Positions 35,197-44,602 of a DNA stretch of 64,000 bases are shown one piece after another. Position 1 is the first letter of the stretch, and each line of letters starts with the position of its first letter. Both the position numbers and the translations under genes were made by a program. The stretch is from Winogradskyella sp. PG-2 (GTDB taxonomy: Bacteria; Bacteroidota; Bacteroidia; Flavobacteriales; Flavobacteriaceae), in NCBI RefSeq assembly GCF_000828715.1, contig NZ_AP014583.1:3036001-3100000 (forward strand), written 5' to 3'. The notes under the pieces are model-generated. The model worked only from the letters and a program-made list of their open reading frames with translations, made no database searches and had not been told where the DNA came from.

Positions 35197-36060
35197 ATGA
35201 GTACATTTTTAACGGGAAAAGCATTAGAAAGTAAACTCACTGATATTATTTGGAATGCCAAAAAGTACGTGGTGATAGTTTCTCCTTTTATAAAACTAGA
35301 TGAGCATACTAAAGAAATATTAGAGAAAATAAAAAATACACCAAAAATAGCTTTATACATTGTTTTTGGAGAGAACGAAGATTATAAATACAATAGTTTC
35401 AACGAGAATGATTTAGAATATTTTAAGGATTTTAAGAATATTACGATTTTATATAATAAAGATTTGCATGCAAAACATTATTCTAATGAAAATGAAGGTC
35501 TAATCACATCATTGAATTTATATGGTTATTCTATGATTCATAATGTAGAGTATGGCGTATATTTTTCTAAAACTATTTTATATCCTTTAGATAAATTGTT
35601 TGAAGAAACATACAATTTTACACATCAACTAATTCACGAATCTAGTGAGGTAGTTTATATTAAAAGACCTCAGTATTCTAAAAGTTTATTTGGCTTAAAA
35701 AAAGAAAGAGTAGGGTCAAATATTATATTCGATATTTGTGATGACTTTTTTGATAATTGTGGTCATTATGAAAAACGTTACTTTAGCGAATTTGATATGG
35801 AAACCGAAACTATCATAGAGAAGAAATACGGAAAGAAACCTGAGCGTGAAAAAGCTGAAACTTTTCAAAATCCAAAAAAAGTAGGTTATTGTATTCGTAC
35901 TAGAGAAGAAATCCTTTTTAATCCTCAACAACCTTTGTCAAAAGAGGCTTGGAAAGTTTGGAATCGATATGGTGATATATACTTTCCAGAAAAGTATTGT
36001 CATGAAACGGGTAAAGCATCTAATGGTAAAACTAGTATGGCTAACCCAATATTAACATAA
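35197..36060 (+). CDS. Phospholipase D-like domain protein
   Basis: 287 residues. The N-terminal 130 residues form one PLD-like domain: KYVVIVSPFIKLDEHT, then the catalytic motif LHAKHYSNENEGLITSLNLY (HxK with downstream Asn and Ser). One HxK copy means two chains would make an active site. The C-terminal region has a Cys/His cluster: GYCIRTREEI at about 225 and EKYCHETGKAS near residue 270. PLD-family proteins of this size act as phosphodiesterases or nucleases and often lie in defence regions. The gene follows a relic of a restriction-type helicase. Confidence 0.78.
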   Translation: MSTFLTGKALESKLTDIIWNAKKYVVIVSPFIKLDEHTKEILEKIKNTPKIALYIVFGENEDYKYNSFNENDLEYFKDFKNITILYNKDLHAKHYSNENEGLITSLNLYGYSMIHNVEYGVYFSKTILYPLDKLFEETYNFTHQLIHESSEVVYIKRPQYSKSLFGLKKERVGSNIIFDICDDFFDNCGHYEKRYFSEFDMETETIIEKKYGKKPEREKAETFQNPKKVGYCIRTREEILFNPQQPLSKEAWKVWNRYGDIYFPEKYCHETGKASNGKTSMANPILT

Positions 36061-36098
36061 CATAACAAAATTAAATACCTAAAGCTTAAAATTAATTT

Positions 36099-36623
36099 AT
36101 GAAACTACTAGGAATATCCTCAAGAATAAACCACCCAGAATTTGGTAAAGGAGTCATTACTAACGTCACGGCAAAACACTATTGGGTCACATTTATAGAT
36201 AAAGGTTTAGAAACTATAGATTTAGACTCAGACTTTGATGTGATAGAAGCCGCTGAAGATGATGTGGATACCGTCAGTTTTTACGAAGTAGAAAAAAGCT
36301 TAAGAGATATACTTAAAAAATGGTCAGATGCCTCTGAGGTCATTACCATTGCAGATAAGTGGAAAGGTGGTAAACTCATAATGCAACCAGGTGATGAGAA
36401 CTTAAAGGCTAGTGAATTGCCTATAGATAAATTCTTTCATAAGATTACAATGGTGCGCGATCGCTTGCGTGTGATGGAGCAGAAGATTAACTCCAGTAAT
36501 TTAGAAGCGCAAGAAAAGATAGATCTACAGCAATATATTACCAGAAGTTATGGTAGTTTAACGAGTTTTAATGTGTTGTTTAAGCTAAAGACACAGCAGT
36601 TTAAAGGACAAAGTTCTAAATAA
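36099..36623 (+). CDS. Unrecognised cytosolic protein with N-terminal Tudor/SH3-like motif
   Basis: 174 residues. The start RINHPEFGKGVITNVTAKHY, followed by WVTFIDKGLETIDL, has the VxHxxFGxGxV pattern of small SH3/Tudor-like barrels such as the C-terminal part of PcrA/UvrD. The remainder is helical. No signal or membrane segment. The family appears conserved in Bacteroidota, but I do not know a function. Confidence 0.75.
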   Translation: MKLLGISSRINHPEFGKGVITNVTAKHYWVTFIDKGLETIDLDSDFDVIEAAEDDVDTVSFYEVEKSLRDILKKWSDASEVITIADKWKGGKLIMQPGDENLKASELPIDKFFHKITMVRDRLRVMEQKINSSNLEAQEKIDLQQYITRSYGSLTSFNVLFKLKTQQFKGQSSK

Positions 36624-36681
36624 TTTATAAAATATGATGACATAATATATAATTTACGATATACATGTAAACCACTATATT

Positions 36682-37173
36682 ATGAAAACAAAATTTTTAT
36701 TACTTATCCTTATAATTTCAGGAGTTTGTGCATGTTCTAAAAGCGATGATTCTTCAGATAACGACATGCCAGATTTAAATTCTCGATTGACTGCTAAAAT
36801 TAATGGTGAACAGTTTAATTCTAGTCAAGTATATGTTAGCATTCAAGAAGGTGCTAACAGCAAAGACTTAACAATAAGTGGAAATGACGTTTCTGCTAAG
36901 ATTCTGTTGATTAGTCTTTTTGGGTTGCAAGACGTAGGTACTTATGAATTAAATTCAGGCTTTAGTTCTGTTAGATATTTTAATGAAAACGATGAAGAAT
37001 ATAAATGCAGTGGTACAAGCGATACGAATTGTGGCGCAATAACCGTATTATCTGATGATGGCGAAGAAATTAAAGGGACTTTTACCGCTGAGTTAACCTC
37101 TTTAACCGATCCAAATGAGACTATAAGTATTACTGATGGAGAATTCACAGCTGAATATTATACACCTAATTAA
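36682..37173 (+). CDS. Lipoprotein, DUF6252-like
   Basis: 163 residues with a type II signal peptide ending GVCACSKSDD (Cys18 likely lipidated) and an acidic linker. The mature domain (LTAKINGEQFNSSQVYVSI, ISLFGLQDVGTYEL) matches flavobacterial lipoproteins of the DUF6252 type, a beta-rich fold of unknown role. It converges with the gene at 37166, overlapping it by 8 nt. Confidence 0.8.
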   Translation: MKTKFLLLILIISGVCACSKSDDSSDNDMPDLNSRLTAKINGEQFNSSQVYVSIQEGANSKDLTISGNDVSAKILLISLFGLQDVGTYELNSGFSSVRYFNENDEEYKCSGTSDTNCGAITVLSDDGEEIKGTFTAELTSLTDPNETISITDGEFTAEYYTPN

Positions 37174-37900
37174 ATGAAAGTCCTTTAACATCACCCATCT
37201 CCAAATCCAAAAACAACAACTTATGAAAGCTAGGCAATTGCGCACCACTTTCTGTTGTGATCCAATTGTCCCAAGTGGCTTCTAAACCGTCAATAGGTAG
37301 AATTGAAGTCCACATTTGGTAGCTTTTAGGTTTGCCTGTGTCGTCTAAATGCCACAAGTAAGAATCACCAGGCGTTGTGCCACCAGAAGTAAATGTGACT
37401 AAAAGTGCATTTTTATTAGCATCAGTTTTAACTAATCGACGCTCTACATTGGCTTCAAAAGATTTATAGGGTGCTACTAACCAAAACGAGTCATTGTTAA
37501 AGTAGGTTTCTGCTTTATGAATGTAATCGTGTTTTTCTACTCCGTCATACTCTTGTTTCGCAACAAATACTTTAGAATTATCGTGGTTTTTTAAATCTAA
37601 AATCACCGTAAAATCATCCCAAGAGACTTCACAAGTTTTATCAGTTTTATACCATTTGTAGTGGTGACGCCCTTTAAAGGTCCATTCTAAATAATCTGTG
37701 TTTATATAAGCTTCTTCATTTAAGGTTTGTAGCATTTGAGTGGCTAAGGCATCTGCTTCTGCTCCTTGTTGTCCTTCTGGTAAATCTTCATTGTATTTTA
37801 AGTACATGAAGCCAAAGAGTAGGAGTGTTGGTAAGGTGAAGAATATGATGATACCTCCAATTATTTTTAGAATGCGTTTAGGTGTTAGTTTTTTTGCCAA
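37166..37900 (-). CDS. Membrane-anchored protein of unknown function
   Basis: 244 residues. One N-terminal membrane helix (ILKIIGGIIIFFTLPTLLLF) anchors an extracytoplasmic domain rich in Trp and Tyr (YLEWTFKGRHHYKWYKTDK, SYLWHLDDTGKPKSYQMW). I do not recognise the family. It starts 13 nt after the ATP-grasp gene and closes an operon with tricorn protease. Confidence 0.75.
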   Translation of the reverse strand: MAKKLTPKRILKIIGGIIIFFTLPTLLLFGFMYLKYNEDLPEGQQGAEADALATQMLQTLNEEAYINTDYLEWTFKGRHHYKWYKTDKTCEVSWDDFTVILDLKNHDNSKVFVAKQEYDGVEKHDYIHKAETYFNNDSFWLVAPYKSFEANVERRLVKTDANKNALLVTFTSGGTTPGDSYLWHLDDTGKPKSYQMWTSILPIDGLEATWDNWITTESGAQLPSFHKLLFLDLEMGDVKGLSFN

Positions 37901-37913
37901 AATATATTAGTGT

Positions 37914-38816
37914 TTAGAACAAAGTTAACTTTTCTTTTGTTGCCTTAGCCAAAACATTAGCGGCATTAGGATGATTCCTAAACCATAATTCGGGTTCAAT
38001 AAGCTCTAGTTCCGAAACCGCTAGGGTTTCATCATTATCGAGAAAAATATCTACACGTGCATGCAATGGTAATTCTGGGCAACCTGTTACGGCATGTTCT
38101 GCAAACTTAATCTCAGCTTCAGTTGGTGAGTAGTCATATACAGAACCTCCAAAATCGTCTTGTACTCTAAAATCGCCAGCTTTGGCCTTTTTTAAAATAG
38201 CATGTGTAAATTGGCCATTAAAAACCATCATAGAAATTTCACCTTGGCTCACAATGTTATGTTGAAAAGGCTGTAGCATCATGGCTTCACTTTTAATTAA
38301 CTCAGCAAAAATAGTCTCATGTTCAGAGAGATTGCTGGGATTTAGCTTATACGTATGTCTTGCGGCAGCAGAAACACAGGGTTTTAATACGGTATCACAC
38401 CAATTAAGTTTGTTGTGTAGTTCTTTAAGCGTAATCTCAGTGCCAGTTTCAATAAACTCAGTTTCTGGAATATGAACTTTATTGGCTTTTAAATCGTTGA
38501 GGTAGTGCTTGTCTATATTCCAACGAATCAATCGTTCAGAATTCAAAAGCTTTGTTTGCTTTGCTACAAAACGCAGCCATTCTGAGAATTCATTAAAGCG
38601 ATCAAAATAATCCCATGTTGTCCGAAACATAATAGCCTTTGTTGTTGACCAATCAAATTCTAAATCATCCCAAGCTTTTCTATCTACGATTAAGCCTTCA
38701 GATTTAAGAGCGTTAACTACAAGTTCGTCTTCGTAAAAGACATTATGCTTATACGGATCATCACTATCTTTTAAATAGCGATGATCCGTTAAGACAATGA
38801 CATCGAATTTTGCCAT
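37914..38816 (-). CDS. ATP-grasp ligase
   Basis: 300 residues with an ATP-grasp fold of the RimK/glutathione-synthetase type. Visible parts are DTVLKPCVSAAARHTYKL (ATP-binding lysine and small loop), EAMMLQPFQHNIVSQGE, and the Mg-binding end LELIEPELWFR. It resembles the DcsG-type and uncharacterised bacterial ATP-grasp proteins that join an acyl-phosphate to an amine. Its substrate is unknown. The start is 3 nt after the tricorn protease stop, so the two are tightly linked. Confidence 0.82.
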   Translation of the reverse strand: MAKFDVIVLTDHRYLKDSDDPYKHNVFYEDELVVNALKSEGLIVDRKAWDDLEFDWSTTKAIMFRTTWDYFDRFNEFSEWLRFVAKQTKLLNSERLIRWNIDKHYLNDLKANKVHIPETEFIETGTEITLKELHNKLNWCDTVLKPCVSAAARHTYKLNPSNLSEHETIFAELIKSEAMMLQPFQHNIVSQGEISMMVFNGQFTHAILKKAKAGDFRVQDDFGGSVYDYSPTEAEIKFAEHAVTGCPELPLHARVDIFLDNDETLAVSELELIEPELWFRNHPNAANVLAKATKEKLTLF

Positions 38817-38819
38817 ATA

Positions 38820-41800
38820 TTAATTATCAGATTTGTAACCAGCTGGTCGTTTCCAACGCACAGGAGCTTTTGGTTCTGGTTTCATTTTAAATTCATTACC
38901 CTTTAATAATCTTAAGGCTTCTTGTACAGCACGCTCTAATTGCGGATCTATACCTTTAGACGTTAACTTTGGCTCTTGTATCACTTCAATATCTGGTGCA
39001 ACACCTTCACCTTCAACAGCCCATTCTCCATTGACATCATAAAAACCACCTCTTGGTGCAACCATACGACCTCCATCAATAAAACGTGGTGTATCCCAAG
39101 TTCCTACTAAGCCTCCCCAAGTTTTTGTTCCGATTAATGGACCCATATTTTTCATTTTAAACATATAAGGCAATAAATCACCACCTGATCCTGCACGTTC
39201 GTTTATTAGCATCACTTTTGGTCCCCAAATACCAGCAATTGGAGTAGTCCATGGTCTATTATCTCCTGCTTTACTATTAAAATAACCGAATAGCTCACGA
39301 CCCATAATATCAATCATATAATCTGCGGCAGAACCACCACCATTATTACGCTCGTCTATAACTGCTCCTTTCTTATCTTGTTGAGAGAAATAGTAACGAT
39401 TAAATGAGGTAAAACCACCACCTCCAGTGTTAGGAACATAGACATAGGCTAACTTACCTTTAGATAACTCATCTACTTTTCTGCGATTACCTTCTACCCA
39501 ATCAATAGTTCTTAAACCACGTTCGCTACCAACAGGTTTAACTAAAACCGTTCTAGCACCTGTCATTGATGGTTGAGAGTTTACTGTAATATTGATTTCG
39601 CGCCCAGAAGTTTGTTCTAATAAACTGTAAGGGTTTTGTCCTGCAGAAAGTTGAGTGCCATTAATTGCTAAAATATAATCACCTACATTAACTTTAATTC
39701 CTGGTTGTGCTAAAGGGGCTTTTAAATTCGGATTCCAACGTTCTCCATTAAAGATTTTTGAAATTCTGAAGTTGCCATTCACCACTTCAATATCACAACC
39801 TAATAAGCCAATAGGCACACGATCTACATTAGGGAAATCACCACCAGACACATACGAATGTCCTACGGCAACTTCACCACTCATAATATCCACAACGTAG
39901 TTTAAGTCTGTTCTGTGTCGTACATGATCAATCCAAGGTGCATACCATTTGTAAACATCATCCCAAGGTGCTCCATGCACATTATCTACATATAAGAAGT
40001 CTCTCATATATCTCCAACCTTCTTTAAAGATTTGATGTGCCTCAGCTTTTGGATCGAGCTTTATTTTAAGATTCGTTTTTAAATTATCTTTTCCAGGTTT
40101 TGGTGGAGCAGTTGCACTTGCTAAAACCCAACTTCTATTTTGAAAGAGTAAAATTGATTTTCTATCTTCTGAGGCTACCATTTGGTTAACACCATCTGCA
40201 TAATCCGTTGCTTTCTCTTTTTCGACATCATAAGAATGCACTTTTAATCCATTAGCATTAGGTATAGCTTCAGCAATAAAGACTTTATTCTTAGGACCTT
40301 TTAATAAGGCTATATAATTTCTTGCAGGTAAGTCTAAAGCAACAGCACGATCGAAAATACCGTTTTCATCAATAGTTACTGTAACTCCATCTGAAGACTT
40401 TTTATCATCTTTCTTGTCATCCGATTTATCTTCGTCTGCTTCTTTTTTCTTTATGGCTTCCATATCACTCTTCGGAAGATTTGGTGCGTCATCATTAGCA
40501 TTTAGTACTACAGCATATAAACTTCTTGTTAAATTAGCAGCAGGATCGTAATTACTCATATCTAACCAACCCGATTGTAAGCCATAATTGGTACTTGCTA
40601 ATGTGTATAAATAATTACCTGAAGCATCCCAAACAGGTGTAATAGCATCAGCTATTGGATCTGTAAGTTGTATCGTTTTCTTTGAATTTACGTTATAAGC
40701 AAAGATGGATTTAAAATGACTATCTTGTTGTTTTGGGAACGCAATCCATTTACTATCTGGCGACCAAACCGGATTCATAGTTCTATTAGGATGTGCATAG
40801 CGATCTGTTGCTACCTTAATCGTTTTTTTGGTTTCTAAATTAAGAATCCAGACATTATAATGCGTATCTGAATAGGCAATGTATTTGCCATCTGGTGACC
40901 AATCTGGTTGAAAGTAGAAGGTAGGATTTGGTAACTTAATAGCTTCTGCGTTTTGCCCATCTTGATCGGCTAACATTAATTGGTATTCACCTCCTTTATC
41001 AGAAAACCAAGCTATTTTATCACCTTTAGGTGACCAAATAGGATTACGGTCAGCAACATCTGGTGAGTTGGTTATATTCATCCAAGTCCCATTTTCTTTA
41101 GGTACTGTGAAGATTTCACCACGATGTTCAAAAATAGCACGCTTACCTTTTGGAGATACATTTGGATTAGATAATTGAAATGCTGATACATTATCCCATT
41201 TTGTTCTATAGAAATTTAAATCTGCTTTAACGTCTATATTTAGTTGTTTTGTATTATTAGAACTTGGACTATAAACATGAAGATAACCTCCTTGTTCATA
41301 CACAATTTTGTCTTTACTTGCATCTAGACTTTTAACGTCGAATTTTTTATGAAATGTGATTTGTTTTTCTTCTTTTGTATTTGGATTAAATGACCAAATA
41401 TTCATCGTATAGTCACGCTCAGACATAAAGTAAACGTTACCATTTAACCAAACAGGGTCTAAATGACGCTCACCTGTTGGTTGTGATGTTCTTACTAAGT
41501 CCTTTGTTTTCATATCTACAACCCAAATAGGCATGGCTTGACCACCTCTATAATTTCTCCATTCTGCATCCCAACCCGTAATTGGAGTATAGGCAATATG
41601 CTTTCCATCTGATGATAGTTCTCCATAAGCAGCTCGAGGAATATCTAAAGCTTCTGGAAGTCCGCCTTTGGTAGAAACTGTAAAAAACTTATTAGTCATT
41701 GTCGGCTGAGATTCTCTACCAGAACGAAACAAGACTTTTCCATCTGGAGTCCAGCCTTGTACAAAATCACCTCCTGGATGATAGGTGAGACGTTTTGGTT

Positions 41801-42083
41801 CTCCACCATCAGAAGGCATTACAAAAACATCTACATTACCATCGTATTGTGCTGTAAACGCAATCATCTTCCCATCGTTAGAAAAATGAGGGCTAGATTC
41901 GTAACCGTCATCACTTGTAAGTCTAATTGCTGTTCCGCCATTAATGGATGATTTCCACAGGTCGTTAGCGTAAACAAAGACGACATCGTCTCCATGTAAT
42001 GTTGGTTGTCTTAATAGTTGTGTGCCTTGAGAGAAGCTGAATAATGAATAGCATAATGCTATTGCAATGATAAATTGTCGCAT
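38820..42083 (-). CDS. Tricorn protease homologue (S41 family)
   Basis: 1087 residues with a signal peptide (IALCYSLFSFSQG). The N-terminal 500 residues form WD40/TolB-like beta-propellers (DGGEPKRLTYHPGGDF, NPIWSPKGDKIAWFSDKGG, PDWSPDGKYIAYSD). A Lys/Asp-rich insert lies near 545-575, then a C1 domain, a PDZ region (LGCDIEVVNGNFRISKIFNG) and the S41 catalytic domain with the nucleophile Ser966 in NERAGSGGDLLP. Tricorn homologues degrade peptides; the signal sequence places this one in the periplasm. It heads an operon with the ATP-grasp and the anchored protein. Confidence 0.93.
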   Translation of the reverse strand: MRQFIIAIALCYSLFSFSQGTQLLRQPTLHGDDVVFVYANDLWKSSINGGTAIRLTSDDGYESSPHFSNDGKMIAFTAQYDGNVDVFVMPSDGGEPKRLTYHPGGDFVQGWTPDGKVLFRSGRESQPTMTNKFFTVSTKGGLPEALDIPRAAYGELSSDGKHIAYTPITGWDAEWRNYRGGQAMPIWVVDMKTKDLVRTSQPTGERHLDPVWLNGNVYFMSERDYTMNIWSFNPNTKEEKQITFHKKFDVKSLDASKDKIVYEQGGYLHVYSPSSNNTKQLNIDVKADLNFYRTKWDNVSAFQLSNPNVSPKGKRAIFEHRGEIFTVPKENGTWMNITNSPDVADRNPIWSPKGDKIAWFSDKGGEYQLMLADQDGQNAEAIKLPNPTFYFQPDWSPDGKYIAYSDTHYNVWILNLETKKTIKVATDRYAHPNRTMNPVWSPDSKWIAFPKQQDSHFKSIFAYNVNSKKTIQLTDPIADAITPVWDASGNYLYTLASTNYGLQSGWLDMSNYDPAANLTRSLYAVVLNANDDAPNLPKSDMEAIKKKEADEDKSDDKKDDKKSSDGVTVTIDENGIFDRAVALDLPARNYIALLKGPKNKVFIAEAIPNANGLKVHSYDVEKEKATDYADGVNQMVASEDRKSILLFQNRSWVLASATAPPKPGKDNLKTNLKIKLDPKAEAHQIFKEGWRYMRDFLYVDNVHGAPWDDVYKWYAPWIDHVRHRTDLNYVVDIMSGEVAVGHSYVSGGDFPNVDRVPIGLLGCDIEVVNGNFRISKIFNGERWNPNLKAPLAQPGIKVNVGDYILAINGTQLSAGQNPYSLLEQTSGREINITVNSQPSMTGARTVLVKPVGSERGLRTIDWVEGNRRKVDELSKGKLAYVYVPNTGGGGFTSFNRYYFSQQDKKGAVIDERNNGGGSAADYMIDIMGRELFGYFNSKAGDNRPWTTPIAGIWGPKVMLINERAGSGGDLLPYMFKMKNMGPLIGTKTWGGLVGTWDTPRFIDGGRMVAPRGGFYDVNGEWAVEGEGVAPDIEVIQEPKLTSKGIDPQLERAVQEALRLLKGNEFKMKPEPKAPVRWKRPAGYKSDN

Positions 42084-42180
42084 TTTTTGATTGGTTTTAA
42101 GAAGTAAATATGTCTAGTAGATTCGGTGAGTATAAATATACAATTTAGAGTATTTGAAAATTCTAAAACAATGTTAAAAC

Positions 42181-43887
42181 CTAAAAACCTACAGCAGTAT
42201 CGTCTCCACGTTTATCTGCACCACCTTCTAGTGTACCATCCTCTAACATTAAAATGCCATCTACTTTTCCAATGATTGGTGTACGTTCTAAATTTACGAT
42301 GTAACCTTTAGTTTCTAATTGTTTAATTAAATCAGGACTAAAAGAATTTGGTTCCATACGAATCTCGTCTGGTAACCATTGATTATGAAAACGAGGTGCA
42401 TCAACAGCTTCTTGCATGGTCAATTCAAAATCATGGACGTTGAGTATGGTTTGTAAAACTGAGGTTATAATAGTGGATCCACCTGGTGTACCAACAGACA
42501 TATAAAGCTCTCCATCTTTTTCTACAATTGTTGGTGTCATAGAACTTAACATTCTTTTTTCTGGTGCAATGCTATTGGCTTCTGCACCTATTAAACCATA
42601 ATAATTTGGCTCTCCTGGTTTACTACTAAAATCATCCATTTCGTTATTTAAAAAGAAACCGAGATCATCTACATAAAGTTTAGATCCGTAACCTCCGTTT
42701 AGTGTTGTAGTTACTGCAATAGCATTCCCAAATTGATCAACAATAGAGTAGTGGGTAGTTTCATCACTTTCATAACCGACAATAGCTCCATGAGAAATCG
42801 AATCTACTGGAGTTGGGTTTTCAAAAGAGAAATCTTTCATCCGTTCACTAAGATAAACGTCGCTCGTTAATGTTGAATTTGGAATGTCTACAAAATCTGG
42901 ATCACCTAAATAAAAGCTACGGTCTGCATAAGCTCGTTTTTCGGCTTCAACAATCACTTGAATTGATTTTAAGGAATTGTGTCCAAAATCATGTAAGTCA
43001 AAAGGTTCTACCATTTTCATAATTTGATTCAAACAAATGCCACCAGAGGATGGAGGAGACATGGATGTAATTGTTAAGTCATCATACTGAAATTGTACAG
43101 GATCTCTCCATTTGGCTTCATATTTTTCTAAATCTTCAAGTGTAATAATACTTCCTCTTGCTTGAAGGTAATTTACCAGACGTTTAGCAGTTTCACCTTT
43201 ATAAAACTCATCTCTACCGTTTTTAGAGATGCGTTCTAGAGTCTGAGCTAATGGTAAGTTTATGACTTTATCATTAGCTTTTAGGTTATTATTGTAGAGT
43301 ATTTCTTTTCCGTTGACAGCTCTAATCATACTATCGTAATGCGCAATACGCTTTTCTTGTTTATCAGTCACAGTATAACCATTTTTTGCTAAGGCTATCA
43401 CTGGTTTTAAGATGGTTTCTATATCGAGTTTGCCAAAGCGTTTTTGAGCTTCAAAAATTCCAGCAATAGTTCCAGGAACTCCGACAGCCATACTGCCAAC
43501 AGTACTTAAATCTTTAATCACATCTCCATTCTCATCCAAATACATGTTTTTTGTAGATGCTAATGGAGCTTTCTCTCTATAATCTAATGCGCCTTTGGTG
43601 CCATCTGCCATTCTATATACTAAAAAACCACCTCCACCAAGATTGCCTGCATAGGGATATGCAACAGCTAAAGCCATTTCGGTTGCCATCATAGCGTCAA
43701 AAGCATTTCCATTAAGTTTAAGAATTTCTACGCCAATTTTTGAAGCTTCTTTTCTTGCACTAACAACCATAGCTTCTTTTGCAATTAAGCCTCTTTTATT
43801 GATTGGATTTGCCTGTGTTTTTTCTTCATTTTTACAATTTGTAACAAGAACAAATACTAGTAGACAAAGTGAAAGTAAGCGATTCAT
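42181..43887 (-). CDS. ggt: Gamma-glutamyltransferase (lipoprotein form)
   Basis: 568 residues. A lipobox ends at Cys18 (LVTNC). The autocatalytic nucleophile is Thr377 in SDETTHYSIVD, and SPPSSGGICLNQ plus FFLNNEMDDFS and GTPGGSTIITS are typical of the family. The proenzyme cleaves itself before Thr377, and the heterodimer hydrolyses glutathione or transfers the gamma-glutamyl group, here probably in the periplasm. The ATG overlaps the acpH stop (ATGA). Confidence 0.94.
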   Translation of the reverse strand: MNRLLSLCLLVFVLVTNCKNEEKTQANPINKRGLIAKEAMVVSARKEASKIGVEILKLNGNAFDAMMATEMALAVAYPYAGNLGGGGFLVYRMADGTKGALDYREKAPLASTKNMYLDENGDVIKDLSTVGSMAVGVPGTIAGIFEAQKRFGKLDIETILKPVIALAKNGYTVTDKQEKRIAHYDSMIRAVNGKEILYNNNLKANDKVINLPLAQTLERISKNGRDEFYKGETAKRLVNYLQARGSIITLEDLEKYEAKWRDPVQFQYDDLTITSMSPPSSGGICLNQIMKMVEPFDLHDFGHNSLKSIQVIVEAEKRAYADRSFYLGDPDFVDIPNSTLTSDVYLSERMKDFSFENPTPVDSISHGAIVGYESDETTHYSIVDQFGNAIAVTTTLNGGYGSKLYVDDLGFFLNNEMDDFSSKPGEPNYYGLIGAEANSIAPEKRMLSSMTPTIVEKDGELYMSVGTPGGSTIITSVLQTILNVHDFELTMQEAVDAPRFHNQWLPDEIRMEPNSFSPDLIKQLETKGYIVNLERTPIIGKVDGILMLEDGTLEGGADKRGDDTAVGF

Positions 43888-44486
43888 ATATTATATTGTT
43901 TTTCTATTTCTTTTCGTTTTTTAGTACTAAATGTAATTAGCTCTTTAAAGAAGAGCGTAAATTCATTTTCAAAATCAGTATAATGAGCTCTTAATTCTTT
44001 TGTGGCTTCATTCATTTTTGATTTTCCTTTAGTTCTCCTGTTCATTCCATCTAAAACCAATTGAATACCATCAATTCTAGCATAGCTTAATAACCAATTT
44101 CCTTTTATCATTATAGGTACAAACTTTTTAAATCGGTCTGGTAGATGATCAAAATGTTTATTTAAACTTAAATAAAAAGCATCGATATAATCTTCTAATG
44201 GAGTAACTGAATACTGTTGCCAATTCTTTGCTAGAAAATGATCGCAAAAAATATCTACAATGACACCACTGTAATGGCTGTAGTTTTTATGTAAGCGTTT
44301 TTTACTTTGTTTTATTATGGGATGTGCATCAGTAAAGGTGTCAATTTCACGATGTAATTGAATACCTGCTTGCATGGCTACAGGGAAACTTGTGTAATTT
44401 CCACCTCTTACACCATCTCCTGCAAAATTGCCGATCCTTAGTAATTCATTATCGCTAGAGAGATATATGTGGGCTAAAAAATTCAT
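43884..44486 (-). CDS. acpH: Acyl-carrier-protein phosphodiesterase
   Basis: 200 residues matching the DUF479/AcpH family: MNFLAHIYLSSD, RIGNFAGDGVRG, GIQLHREIDTFTDAHP and DIFCDHFLAKNW, which carry the His/Asp residues of the HD-like site. The enzyme removes 4'-phosphopantetheine from acyl carrier protein. It is translationally coupled to ggt and divergent from glmM. A small inverted repeat lies just upstream of its start codon. Confidence 0.9.
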   Translation of the reverse strand: MNFLAHIYLSSDNELLRIGNFAGDGVRGGNYTSFPVAMQAGIQLHREIDTFTDAHPIIKQSKKRLHKNYSHYSGVIVDIFCDHFLAKNWQQYSVTPLEDYIDAFYLSLNKHFDHLPDRFKKFVPIMIKGNWLLSYARIDGIQLVLDGMNRRTKGKSKMNEATKELRAHYTDFENEFTLFFKELITFSTKKRKEIEKQYNI

Positions 44487-44491
44487 AGTAT

Positions 44492-44509
44492 TTCCCGTGA
44501 AAACAGGAA
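44492..44509. repeat. Small hairpin before acpH
   Basis: TTCCC-GTGAAAAC-AGGAA has short, nearly perfect arms and lies 5 nt upstream of the acpH start codon, in its leader. Similar TTCCCGTGAAAAC hairpins recur in flavobacterial genomes; the role is unknown. Confidence 0.3.
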
Positions 44510-44577
44510 TCTTATAGTTATAGATATTTCTAATTGGAAATTTACAAATTCACGTTAACATAATCGACATATCTATT

Positions 44578-44585
44578 TATATTTG
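44578..44585 (+). promoter_or_regulatory. -7 element of glmM
   Basis: TATATTTG matches the consensus exactly, 17 nt before the ATG at 44603. TTA stands 20 nt upstream where TTG is expected. Confidence 0.5.
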
Positions 44586-44602
44586 CTAAAAATGAAACAT
44601 AT

